Positions 54,991-62,816 of a DNA stretch of 64,000 bases are shown here, one piece after another. The stretch lies in assembly GCA_039640495.1 (NCBI GenBank), contig CP046864.1:372001-436000 (forward strand), written 5' to 3'. Below the pieces are notes generated by a model. It had not been told where the DNA came from, ran no database searches, and saw only the letters and a program-made list of their open reading frames with translations. This DNA comes from Rhodobacteraceae bacterium IMCC1335 (GTDB taxonomy: Bacteria > Pseudomonadota > Alphaproteobacteria > Rhodobacterales > Rhodobacteraceae). Numbering within the stretch: the first letter of the stretch is position 1; every line of letters starts with the position of its first letter. The translations under genes and the position numbers were made by a program.

Positions 54991-55557
54991 CTAAAGCAGC
55001 TCCACTGCTTCGCTCAACTGGTCAGAGTTCACATCTATGTACCTCTGTGTTGTGGATATATGTGAATGCCCTGCAAGCGCCGCAAGCAATCGCACGCCTA
55101 CACCCTTGTTTGCCAAACGGGTAATATATGTCCTGCGGCCTGAATGACTTGAGGCGTCCTTGAGGCCAATTGCTTTGTATATGTCCAAGAACAGCTGACA
55201 CATTGTGTTGGCCGAGAAGTGACCGCCCTTTTGACTGGCAAACAGCGGACGCTGTGGATCTGCGAGGCGTATGTAGTCACCATACTCGCGGAGAGCCTTT
55301 CGCAAGCGCTGATTAAGATACACTGTGCGTGTTTGCCCACCTTTGCTCTGCTGTGCGCTTAAGATGAACTGTGTGCGAACAGCACCGTCTTCATCAAATA
55401 TGTTGTCCACTGTGAGTGCTGCAATTTCCTTGGCTCGGAGCCCTGCGTAGAAGCTAACCAGTATAATGGTCTCATCACGAATTGGATGACGTCTGCTGCG
55501 GCAGTAATGTATAACCCTGCGCAGTTGAGCTTCATTTAGTGTTTGTGCCTGGCGCAT
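54991..55557 (-). CDS. Short tyrosine recombinase, unit 2
   Basis: 188 residues, MRQAQTLNEAQLRRVIHYCR. Catalytic residues as in unit 1: 'SFYAGLRAKEIAALTV', 'SKGGQTRTVYL', 'SSHSGRRTYITRL', 'ALAGHSHISTTQRYIDV'. The C-terminal 60 residues are almost identical to the unit 1 homologue while the first half has diverged. It lacks the usual core-binding N-terminal domain, so it may need a partner or act like FimB-type invertases. Confidence 0.9.
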   Translation of the reverse strand: MRQAQTLNEAQLRRVIHYCRSRRHPIRDETIILVSFYAGLRAKEIAALTVDNIFDEDGAVRTQFILSAQQSKGGQTRTVYLNQRLRKALREYGDYIRLADPQRPLFASQKGGHFSANTMCQLFLDIYKAIGLKDASSHSGRRTYITRLANKGVGVRLLAALAGHSHISTTQRYIDVNSDQLSEAVELL

Positions 55558-55674
55558 TGCAAACTCCCCTCAAAACCTAACGTTGTGTTAGCTTTGAATA
55601 TAAAGTCTGAGGTATTGGTCTTCCTACCGAAAAGACGCCTGGCCTGAAGCTTATATTTTTCAATGAGTTAAGCT

Positions 55675-55708
55675 AAAACCTCATACTATGTACGTTATAT
55701 GAGGTTTT
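55675..55708. repeat. Inverted repeat upstream of the short recombinase, unit 2
   Basis: AAAACCTCATA (55675-55685) and TATGAGGTTTT (55698-55708), spacer 12. Same length as 51259-51292, 28 of 34 bases identical, with a compensating pair change that keeps the arms complementary. Confidence 0.7.
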
Positions 55709-55743
55709 GGGCTGTGTGGTTGCGCTAAAGGTAATATCAGCGG

Positions 55744-56385
55744 TCAAAGCGTTGCAACTTTGCTGGCCATAACTGTCTCTTCGACGAGATCGATTAAATC
55801 GCGAGCACTGCCATTAAAGCTTTGCAACATTTGCGTCACATCCTGCTGTGTTGGATTTAGGCCTTCTGCCTGCAACATACTTAATACACGTGGCACCCAA
55901 TCTGTTTTTGAGGGTGGATCTATATCCAGCACTCGAAAGCGTGACAGCATCGCACCCATCATTCTGTTTTTATGGTTGGTCGTTGCGACAAACCGGATCA
56001 GATGGCGTTTGGTATCCATGAACTCACGAAACTTTGGTTGCACACTGCGCAGATCCAGCTCGTCAATCTCATTAATGACAATCAGCGCTTTGTCTGAGTT
56101 GCCAAACATTTGATAGTTCACTTCGGCCATAATTTTATCTTCAAAGCTTTTACCGAGGCTTGCAGCATTGTGTTCCCAATGCATGTAGTGATCCTGCGCG
56201 CGCAGAAAATGACTTTGAGCTATCACGCGGGCTGCTTCTGTTTTTCCTGCGCCGGGTGGGCCAGCCAACAATAAAGGCTTAGCTGGTGGTTGCTCGCAAT
56301 AAGATTTGATTACAGCCGCATTCAGCGGATTTGCAATTACCAAATCGGCAAAAGTCCGCGGTAAATGTTTGAGGTCAAATGACAT
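55744..56385 (-). CDS. AAA+ ATPase, clamp-loader-like
   Basis: 213 residues, 'LPRTFADLVIANPLNAAVIKSYCEQ' as in RFC/clamp-loader subunits, Walker A 'LLLAGPPGAGKTEAARVI', sensor 1 'IRFVATTNHKNRM', 'LSRFRVLDIDPPS' with the arginine finger, and a short lid ending 'SARDLIDLVEETV'. The Walker B reads 'ALIVINEIDEL': Asn106 stands where Asp is usual, with Glu107 kept. The C-terminal collar domain is missing. Phage- or plasmid-type replication accessory protein by appearance. The Asn may weaken ATP hydrolysis. Confidence 0.8.
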   Translation of the reverse strand: MSFDLKHLPRTFADLVIANPLNAAVIKSYCEQPPAKPLLLAGPPGAGKTEAARVIAQSHFLRAQDHYMHWEHNAASLGKSFEDKIMAEVNYQMFGNSDKALIVINEIDELDLRSVQPKFREFMDTKRHLIRFVATTNHKNRMMGAMLSRFRVLDIDPPSKTDWVPRVLSMLQAEGLNPTQQDVTQMLQSFNGSARDLIDLVEETVMASKVATL

Positions 56386-56454
56386 CCTCAGATCCTTTCA
56401 GTGAAGTTGCAGATCTATGGGACAGCGCAATGCTGCCCCATAGGTTGGCAGAAA

Positions 56455-57274
56455 TTAGCCATATACTTGGCTTGCAGCGCCGTTGGTGTAAGTGTTGTCA
56501 CCTGAAGCCGATATCGTTGCTGTAGGGCTCACGCGGATCATCTTAGCGGCGAACTCCTTGACATCGCGTGCTCGTTTGGTTGCAAGATCGCTTGCATCAA
56601 GCTTGGCGAGGCTTTCTTGGGCGCGCTCATCAAGGTCCTTTCCGGAGGATACGAGTACAGCATCGATGATGCCGGCTTCATTGCAACCATACACAATAGT
56701 GCCGGTGCCGTTGTCATTGCAGCGCACCAGGGCAACTGCGTAGTCTTCCTCGTAGTCGGTGTTTGGCTGGATGAACGTTGGCAGATCAAACGTCGACACA
56801 CCAACTTGAACCTCCTGCAGTCCTTCAAGGGCAAGCTTTTTGAAGTCTTCTTTAGACATAGAGCTTGATTTTGTAGTTGTAGACACACGGCGCACTTCTT
56901 CTATACCACCACATTCTTGCACATAACTGGTGAAGCTTTGATCAGGGCTCTTCATGTCATGAGCAATAGCAACCACGCGGGCGTAGGCCTCTTCACGGCG
57001 TCCTTGGCTTGCGAACACATAGCGGATCACTTTGAGCGCCAAACTGGTGTTGGCTTGTGTTTTTACTTCGAGGTCCGTTAGCAAAGCCGCAAACGCACGG
57101 CGCTTTCCAACTTCTGTTTTAAGCTCGGCATAGAGCGCGTACACGCTCTCTAGTATTGCGTAGAGCTCATCATTAGATGCGCGCAGCGTAACCTTCTTCC
57201 CAAGTAGCGCGTGCTGTGTGCATTGCGTCTAGCCGCTTGTGGATATCAATTTTAATTTGTGTTTGAACAGACAT
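56455..57274 (-). pseudogene. Helical hypothetical protein, apparently frameshifted
   Basis: Frame 1 (57274-57173) starts MSVQTQIKIDIHKRLDAMHT behind GGAAGA and stops at TAA after 'WEEGYAARI'. Frame 2 continues at once as 'SNDELYAILESVYALYAELKTEVGKRRAFAALL' and runs to 56455 (about 229 residues from a GTG at 57144). Together they read as one protein of about 270 residues, helical at first, with a beta-rich end ('DYAVALVRCNDNGTGTIVYGCNEAGIIDAVLVSS'). Either one base is lost or gained, or frameshifting is programmed. Not recognised. It precedes the AAA+ gene on the same strand. Confidence 0.6.
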
Positions 57275-57454
57275 GGTTCTTCCGTTCAATTTGGGCCTGC
57301 AGGGTTGTGCAAACCGTTGAGTAAAAGCCCGCCGCCGATAAACATTGCCATCGGCAGGTGATGGGCCACAGCATTTAAGTGTCATGCTAATACTTGTATA
57401 GTTGAGCTATCGGGCTAGTTTTTGACTCCAAACGCAACAAATGGAGATGGAGTC

Positions 57455-58225
57455 ATGCCTAAAGACTGGGCCTATGAAAACGCGGAGGCACTGAGCTTTG
57501 TTACAGCCCCGCCTAACAACGCAGAACTTGCGCACACTCGCTTCAAAGGCAGCCGAAACATGCCTTATAAAGATGCTGAGCCATATAAATCTTCTCTTTA
57601 TTATTGGTGGTGGGCATTTTTGAAGCGCAACAAAGATTATAGGCAAACATGCCGGGAATGCGGCACAGGCAAACTCGCGCGTCTTTATCGAGACTTTGGA
57701 AACATCTTTGAAGGCACTTTTTTAGAATGGTGGAAGGGCCACAAGACACTGTTCGCAGAGCAGCGACATTTTAATACACACGGCGATAACGATCACGAAA
57801 TAGTATATCATATTGACCCTTATCGCCCACTTCATCACATCCAAGAAGAGATCAAAGCACTTCACATGCGCGCGCACGCAATAATGCCTAGGTTGAGCTC
57901 TAGGTCCAACTCAACTGCTCAATATCCAATTTACACCAATGTCTCTGCGCATACGCTCCACCGCGTTTTGACCATATGGGATCTCAAACAAACTAACCCT
58001 GCACATCGAGCTTATGATCTGGGCATATTGGCAGGGCTACGCCCGAACTTGATGCCTCCGTCTAGGTACGGCGCCAAACGCACGCTAAAAGCCCTTGAGA
58101 TTGAGCGGCACAACAAGCGCGCACGCATTAGCATATCCAATCAAACCAACCGATATTTGCGAACTGCGGCGCAATACATTGAGAATGTTGGGCTTGGTGA
58201 ATTCCCTAAAGCGTTGCGCCGTTAA
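57455..58225 (+). CDS. Hypothetical protein of the mobile element, 256 residues
   Basis: Start ATG at 57455 with GGAGATGGAG upstream (MPKDWAYENAEALSFVTAPP). Rich in Trp and Tyr: 'SSLYYWWWAFLKRNKDYRQTCRECGTGKLARLYRDFGNIFEGTFLEWWKGH', then 'LHHIQEEIKALHMRAHAIMP' and 'LHRVLTIWDLKQTNPAHRAYDLG'. This YWWW...DFG pattern recurs, as far as I recall, in uncharacterised proteins of mobile DNA; no function known. C-terminal third is basic ('IERHNKRARISISNQTNRYLRTAAQYI') and may bind DNA. Its end abuts the iteron-like array. Confidence 0.7.
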   Translation: MPKDWAYENAEALSFVTAPPNNAELAHTRFKGSRNMPYKDAEPYKSSLYYWWWAFLKRNKDYRQTCRECGTGKLARLYRDFGNIFEGTFLEWWKGHKTLFAEQRHFNTHGDNDHEIVYHIDPYRPLHHIQEEIKALHMRAHAIMPRLSSRSNSTAQYPIYTNVSAHTLHRVLTIWDLKQTNPAHRAYDLGILAGLRPNLMPPSRYGAKRTLKALEIERHNKRARISISNQTNRYLRTAAQYIENVGLGEFPKALRR

Positions 58226-58256
58226 TATTTTTATATTGATTTTATTGATTAATAAT

Positions 58257-58380
58257 CCAAACACGCTGTTTGGAAACGCCATGTTTGAGTTTTTTGTCAA
58301 ACACGCTGTTTGCAACAGGAGTGTTTGGTCACTTGCGAATAAACGCCGTGTTAACACGGCATGTTCAAACAGCGTGTTTG
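58257..58380. repeat. Iteron-like array of palindromic repeats
   Basis: CAAACACGCTGTTTG occurs at 58258-58272 and 58298-58312 and inverted at 58366-58380. In the first two units an extra TGTTTG follows exactly 15 bp after the TGTTTG of the repeat, giving a 40-bp period. A perfect 16-bp palindrome GCCGTGTTAACACGGC lies at 58345-58360. The preceding stretch is AT-rich. Looks like an origin or a multi-site operator. Confidence 0.75.
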
Positions 58381-58471
58381 CTCCAAAATTTACCAGCTCG
58401 ACAGTGTGACAGTGCTCACTTTGTTGAGGGCAGATTTACTGTGTTTGTGTTGAGATGGTCTGTGTTTGGCT

Positions 58472-58804
58472 TCAATATTCCTCCGCTAACATAATAGTGA
58501 GTATGCGTGTTGTGACAGCTGGATCACTAGGATCGGGTGAGTGCATCTGTAGATCAATGTCGTAGTAATCGATCTTCCAAAAGATTGTGCTTTCCCCAAA
58601 TTGAATTGAGCCGAAGTCATGCTCGAAATATGGATCGTTGATGGGCGTGAAGTCTTTGTATTTACGTACCTTGTCCAGAATGTAGGCGACATCATCCTTG
58701 CCCAGCTCAGCAACGCCTTGAGTGATCACCACACGACACTCACCAAATGTTTGCCGTGCATGATCATTAAGTTCTGCTATTTTTGCCGTGGTAGCGTCAG
58801 GCAT
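58472..58804 (-). CDS. DUF3768 family protein
   Basis: 110 residues from the ATG at 58804 (MPDATTAKIAELNDHARQTF). The family core is clear: 'GECRVVITQGVAELG', 'DFTPINDPYFEHDFGSIQFGESTIFWKIDYYD' and 'SPDPSDPAVTTRILTIMLAEEY'. Small, acidic, common on alphaproteobacterial plasmids and islands; function unknown. Its ATG lies inside the last codons of a 47-residue gene, which suggests coupling. Confidence 0.88.
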   Translation of the reverse strand: MPDATTAKIAELNDHARQTFGECRVVITQGVAELGKDDVAYILDKVRKYKDFTPINDPYFEHDFGSIQFGESTIFWKIDYYDIDLQMHSPDPSDPAVTTRILTIMLAEEY

Positions 58805-58940
58805 GTGCTGCAGCTTTGTCAGCACTTGGTTTGACTGCAGGTTTGCGGCCTGCCATTAGCTTGTCTCGTCGCGCTATGATGGGATCACGCTTCATACTGC
58901 GATCGACTGTTTTGAATGTTAATTTTGCCAAATGTGTCAT
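58797..58940 (-). CDS. Small protein, 47 residues, resembling the start of DUF6641
   Basis: MTHLAKLTFKTVDRSMKRDP followed by 'IIARRDKLMAGRKPAVKPSADKAAAHA'. The 'RDPIIARRDKLMAG' segment recalls the N-terminus of DUF6641 proteins, which are longer, so this could be a truncated or short form. Overlaps DUF3768 by eight bases. No clear ribosome site. Confidence 0.5.
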   Translation of the reverse strand: MTHLAKLTFKTVDRSMKRDPIIARRDKLMAGRKPAVKPSADKAAAHA

Positions 58941-59131
58941 CTGCGCATCTTGCTGTTTGGTTACAGCTAAAGCGTATGTTCAAGTTGATAATTGGACTAC
59001 CGAAAATACAGTCAAGCATATGATTTTATGTAATAATATCTTATTGCAGGAGATGGTGTGAATAGGTGCAGGATCGATGCTATTTAATTGCATATGGTTA
59101 ACCAGCGCATATACACCGACCCTACGCCCAT

Positions 59132-59166
59132 AAAAAAAGCGTCTAACGGTTTGTTCCGCTGACGCT
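59132..59166 (-). terminator. Rho-independent terminator after the Rep gene
   Basis: On the minus strand AGCGTC...GACGCT with an inner GCGG/CCGT stem and seven T following. Lies about 180 bp after the Rep stop and separates it from the small genes downstream. Confidence 0.75.
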
Positions 59167-59347
59167 GTATATCATACTATGTGTGTTACGGCCTTTGTTC
59201 GATCATCTTCGTTTGAGCTTTGTAGATGTTCTGTGTTGTTTATTAACTGTAGTTTGAACAACTGCTCGTGAGCAAAGATGTGCCAAGACCTGCGCCTTTG
59301 GCATCTGCCGTGTTCAAACTGCTCAGGTGGTTGCTGCGCGAAGGGGC

Positions 59348-59989
59348 TTAGCCACGCTCCATCATCTGCAAATCACTGCATGCCTCATATGCTGCCTTTT
59401 GATCTTCTAATGCCTGTTGCGCTTGCCTAAGCCAGAGTGGGCTGGCTGCCCTTTGAATGCGTTGTGCCTGTTGTTGAGTATAGTGCTCATCCAATGCATG
59501 ATCCGTGAGGTAATAGGACTGCTCTACAGTCCAACTGAGCTCGTCCAGAATAGTATCACTGCCCCTGCGCCAATACTCGTGTGTGACGTAGCTGGCCACT
59601 GCGGCACGGTCCTGCACTGGCATGATCCAGTTCTTAGCCAATGGCGCTGTTTGCGTATGGTGTTGCGCCCACACAGCGTTGAGTAAACAGCACATGCTCT
59701 CTGTGTTGTTCGGTGCGCTCTTCATTATAAAGTGAACGTGATAGTTCTCATGATCTGAGCCTTCGTGGGCAAAGCACCAGCGCGGCACGCGCATGTTCTG
59801 ACGTTCAGCAGCTTTGCCAAAGAACATACGATCAATCCGGTTCCAGTAGCTGCGCAGGAGTTTATCAGCGCTGCTACGTCCAATGGTTCTGCCGTTCACA
59901 AACTTGAGTGTGCCGAACACATTCCAGTCTTGTGTCAGCAAGTGATCAATCAAAGCCTGTCGTTCTTGTTTGCGCTGTTCATATATCAT
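59348..59989 (-). CDS. HUH-type replication initiator (Rep)-like protein
   Basis: 213 residues. Motif 1 'WNVFGTLKFVNGR' (about 22-34), motif 2 'ENYHVHFIMKS' with His84-x-His86 for metal, motif 3 'VASYVTHEYWRR' with candidate nucleophile Tyr134 (or Tyr139). The usual Lys of YxxK is His137. 'NRIDRMFFGKAAERQNMRVPRWCFAHEG' between motifs resembles Rep proteins of small rolling-circle elements. It would nick an origin and start rolling-circle replication. Lies 1 kb from the iteron-like array and divergent from the DUF6626 operon. Confidence 0.75.
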   Translation of the reverse strand: MIYEQRKQERQALIDHLLTQDWNVFGTLKFVNGRTIGRSSADKLLRSYWNRIDRMFFGKAAERQNMRVPRWCFAHEGSDHENYHVHFIMKSAPNNTESMCCLLNAVWAQHHTQTAPLAKNWIMPVQDRAAVASYVTHEYWRRGSDTILDELSWTVEQSYYLTDHALDEHYTQQQAQRIQRAASPLWLRQAQQALEDQKAAYEACSDLQMMERG

Positions 59990-60138
59990 GCTCGTCTCCG
60001 CATGTATTTATCAACGAGACAAGAAAACCCTGCAAAAACGGCTGTAACTTATGAACAGCGCAGCAAATGGCTCACAAACACCGCATCTTCGCTCAATCGA
60101 GATAAATACCAGTGCAAGCAGCGCATTGGAGGCAACAT

Positions 60139-60465
60139 ATGAGCATAAGATTACTAGAACACCTAAGAGACGAATTGATCGCCACTGGCATTGTGCAGAA
60201 CACCCCAGAGTTTTGTCGCAGCTGGCTTGGGCGCAGTGAAGGATATATCCGTGTGCTGCGTTATAACCGCATTGATCCAAGTGTAGAGACGCTGGCGATT
60301 TGCTCTAACAAGCTAGGCCACTATGCAGCGCGTCTAAATGGCTCAGATGCTAACGATCATAAAGTGTGGGCACTTAAGTTGATCAACCTCAAAGCCCTAT
60401 GTGACAGCGCCATTTCTAGGCAAGCTGAGGCTGTGTGGCGTGCACCAGAAAGGATGGCGCCATGA
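60139..60465 (+). CDS. DUF6626 family protein
   Basis: 108 residues from the ATG at 60139, with GGAGG upstream (MSIRLLEHLRDELIATGIVQ). 'TPEFCRSWLGRSEGYIRVLRYNRIDPSVETLAICSNKLGHYAARL' is the core of DUF6626, a helix-turn-helix-like small protein of alphaproteobacteria. Probably a DNA-binding regulator. First of three overlapping genes, divergent from rep. Confidence 0.8.
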   Translation: MSIRLLEHLRDELIATGIVQNTPEFCRSWLGRSEGYIRVLRYNRIDPSVETLAICSNKLGHYAARLNGSDANDHKVWALKLINLKALCDSAISRQAEAVWRAPERMAP

Positions 60466-60596
60466 GTGCACATCCAAAATGGTTTATACAGCCTCAAAAA
60501 TCTGCGCTGTGGTTTTTTACAGGCCAGTACTTAACAATCCGAGGTGGTCTTTTGCAGGCCCCAAGCGCGCGGGTTAGGGGGCACCGCTATGAATGA
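60462..60596 (+). CDS. Micro-protein, 44 residues, overlapping both neighbours
   Basis: MSAHPKWFIQPQKSALWFFT then 'GQYLTIRGGLLQAPSARVRGHRYE'. The ATG overlaps the DUF6626 stop (ATGA) and the stop lies within the start of the next gene, so it is coupled on both sides. Aromatic and basic; not recognised. Confidence 0.5.
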   Translation: MSAHPKWFIQPQKSALWFFTGQYLTIRGGLLQAPSARVRGHRYE

Positions 60597-60954
60597 TCGT
60601 GAAGAGCTGCGCCGCCTGATTGATGTTATTGAGAAAGGCTCTGGCAGTGGCAGTCTTGAGCAGGCCATTGATGACATCAAAACCTTTGCCAACACTGCAA
60701 GCTTTCTAGCCAACAAGCTGGATACACGGCTCAAAGGTGGTGAGGTCAAGGCAAAGAGTAAACCCAAATCGCGCATGGGAAAAGCAATAGCGTCAGTACC
60801 CAAGCCCAATATACAAAAGGCACCAAGTTCGAGGTCCGATCCGCTTTCGACAAATACATCTGGAATGCCAAAAGCGACCAGTATTGCAACATCACAGGCT
60901 GATTTTGAGAGGCTAAAACCACAAGCGTCACAGCCACCTGCTAAGGCAAGTTGA
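60589..60954 (+). CDS. Small hypothetical protein, 121 residues
   Basis: MNDREELRRLIDVIEKGSGS then 'LEQAIDDIKTFANTASFLANKLDTRLKGGEVKAKSKPKSRMGKAI' and a disordered Ser/Pro/Lys-rich tail. The start overlaps the previous gene. The helical N-terminus with GSGS looks like a small family found in alphaproteobacterial mobile DNA. Function unknown. Confidence 0.65.
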   Translation: MNDREELRRLIDVIEKGSGSGSLEQAIDDIKTFANTASFLANKLDTRLKGGEVKAKSKPKSRMGKAIASVPKPNIQKAPSSRSDPLSTNTSGMPKATSIATSQADFERLKPQASQPPAKAS

Positions 60955-61176
60955 TCGCAATAGTGTCTGTTGCCGTCTAGGCTGCTGTTTGCGGGCTCGA
61001 ACTTAATCGTGCCGCTAAGTGTGGCAGCCTACGCGGGTTGGTGTATTGCGCAGGATTTAAGGGCACAAATGTATGGTTTTTGGTCAAAGAAGTGTGTTTG
61101 ATTTTCTTGTGGAACTTTATGTCGACATGCATAGTTAGAATGGAATTAGGCAGATGAATAACAAAGAAACAGAAGA

Positions 61177-61227
61177 ACTGATTTGTAATCAGTAGGTCCG
61201 CGATTTGAGTCCGTGTGGGGGGCACCA
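61177..61227 (+). repeat. 3' half of a tRNA-Thr(TGT), att scar
   Basis: ACTGA-TTTGTAA-TCAGT is a complete anticodon arm with TGT, followed by AGGTC, a T-arm-like CGCGATTTGAGTCCGTG and GGGGGGCACCA. No 5' half precedes it. It looks like the tRNA end left by an integrated element; GGGTTACAAA repeats follow. Confidence 0.65.
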
Positions 61228-61691
61228 TTTAAATCAATAACTTAAAAGATAAACATCTGAACCCATTATTGTTTTGGGTTACAAATGGGTTACAAAAAAC
61301 ATCTGTTTGACAGTAAATTAGGGTCTTTTTGGTACGACCAGGCAGGTCAAAACCCATATCTCATCGAAGACGGAAGCTACGTTTAGATTCGAACCTAAGG
61401 GGCAGTGCCCCATGAGTAGATATTTGATCGCTGAAAAGGGTTACTCCACCTAATCCTTACAGCAGAGATTCAGGACCATGGACCGGGGACTCCTATCCCA
61501 GGGCCCCACGTCTAGGACCACGGGCCTTTATTATTAGATTAGTAAATTCATTCGGGGGTGGTTTTGTTTGGTAACCGCATCTCTATTAAGCCACCAAGTA
61601 CACGCTAAACCGTGCAATTGCTCTCGCTAAGTGGCGTCAATTATTGAGCGCGTAGATTTAGGCTGCGCAAGCAATCTGATGCTTGTTTTCA
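61228..61691. other. Region without a gene between the scar and nagA
   Basis: 464 bp. Contains TGGGTTACAAA twice (about 61275-61297), a GATTCGAACCTAAGGGGCAG piece that resembles the reversed T-arm of another tRNA (about 61386), and a GC-rich stretch with GGGGACTCC and GGGCCCCAC. Nothing codes. Confidence 0.45.
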
Positions 61692-62816
61692 TTAGTTTGA
61701 CGGCTGCGATAGAGTCTGCCCTAGCGTTCCATCGACCTTGAGATCATCCGACAAAACCAAAACATCGCGCACGAGGCGACCGATCAGCTGCGCGAGGTTC
61801 GCTTGTCCCATAACAAGAGCGGGCACAGTAATCGCCATCCGCAAGGCCTGCGCCAGTGAAACATCTATTTCATGCACAAGTCGGGCGACGCCTTCGGCCT
61901 GAGTAACGTGGGCCCCTGCAAGGTGTCCTTCGGCATTGATAAGTCGCCCGTTTTCAAGGTGGATATTCTGACCATAAAGATCAAATAGCGCTGGCCCCCC
62001 AACGGTGGCCATCGCATCCGAAACCAGAAACATCAGGTCATCTTCAGGTCTCGCACGAAGTGCCAATTTAATCATCCGATCATCCACATGAAAGCCGTCA
62101 CAAATAATGCCAGACCACACATGCGAATTGATAACAGCGCCAACAACGCCCGGTTCACGGCCGACCATTGGTGACATTGCATTGAACAGGTGAGTTGCAC
62201 AACTTGCCCCTGCTGAAATCGCAGCCTCGGTATCTTCGCACGTTGCATCAGTATGACCAATGGAAACCACGGCCCCCATTCGGACCAGGGCGGCGATTTG
62301 ATCGTGAGTGATGGCTTCGGGTGCAATGGTGATCATCACGGCAATATCGTGGCGGCGCAGTGCTTCAACGACATTTAGCGTGCGATCGTCCATGGGCCGG
62401 ACGTGAATTGCATTATGTGTTCCACGTCGGGCAACAGAAATATGGGGGCCCTCGATATGCAGCCCGATGATGCCATCATCCCCTTTGGCGGCGATGGCAG
62501 CTTCGACGGCTTGGTCCAAAACAGCCCAGTGATCCGTTATGACGGTAGGCATGATGGCTACTGTTCCGAATATACGATGGGCCGCCGCAATATCCGCCAT
62601 ACCGCCCCGCGTCGGCGTAGTGTTGAGCATCACACCACCACCGCCGTTGACCTGCAAATCAACGAAACCAGGTGTCAGGCAACCTTTGATTCGCACCGCT
62701 GAGACCGGCGTTTTTGCAATCTCAGTGATCCGCCCGTCAACGATCCGTACCGCCTGCCCATACACGATATCTTGCCCGTCAAACAAGGAATTGGGGGCGA
62801 TCCAGCAGTCAGTCAT
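61692..62816 (-). CDS. nagA: N-acetylglucosamine-6-phosphate (or galactosamine) deacetylase
   Basis: 374 residues. 'TPGFVDLQVNGGGGVMLN', the metal Glu in 'GLHIEGPHISVARRGTHNA', 'SIGHTDATCEDTEAAISAGASCATHLFNAMSPM' with His ligands, 'ICDGFHVD' and the catalytic Asp in 'LVSDAMATVGG'. Removes acetate from amino-sugar phosphates in the cytoplasm. Its start overlaps the end of an agaZ-like gene, so the substrate may be N-acetylgalactosamine-6-phosphate (AgaA). Confidence 0.93.
   Translation of the reverse strand: MTDCWIAPNSLFDGQDIVYGQAVRIVDGRITEIAKTPVSAVRIKGCLTPGFVDLQVNGGGGVMLNTTPTRGGMADIAAAHRIFGTVAIMPTVITDHWAVLDQAVEAAIAAKGDDGIIGLHIEGPHISVARRGTHNAIHVRPMDDRTLNVVEALRRHDIAVMITIAPEAITHDQIAALVRMGAVVSIGHTDATCEDTEAAISAGASCATHLFNAMSPMVGREPGVVGAVINSHVWSGIICDGFHVDDRMIKLALRARPEDDLMFLVSDAMATVGGPALFDLYGQNIHLENGRLINAEGHLAGAHVTQAEGVARLVHEIDVSLAQALRMAITVPALVMGQANLAQLIGRLVRDVLVLSDDLKVDGTLGQTLSQPSN

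Noticed and set aside
58257..58380. CRISPR array
   Set aside because: Only three copies, one inverted, with palindromic 15-bp units and uneven spacing; no cas genes in the window.
58816..59061. 81-codon plus-strand frame opposite the 47-residue gene
   Set aside because: No ribosome site and no recognisable motif; the opposite strand carries the better-supported small gene.
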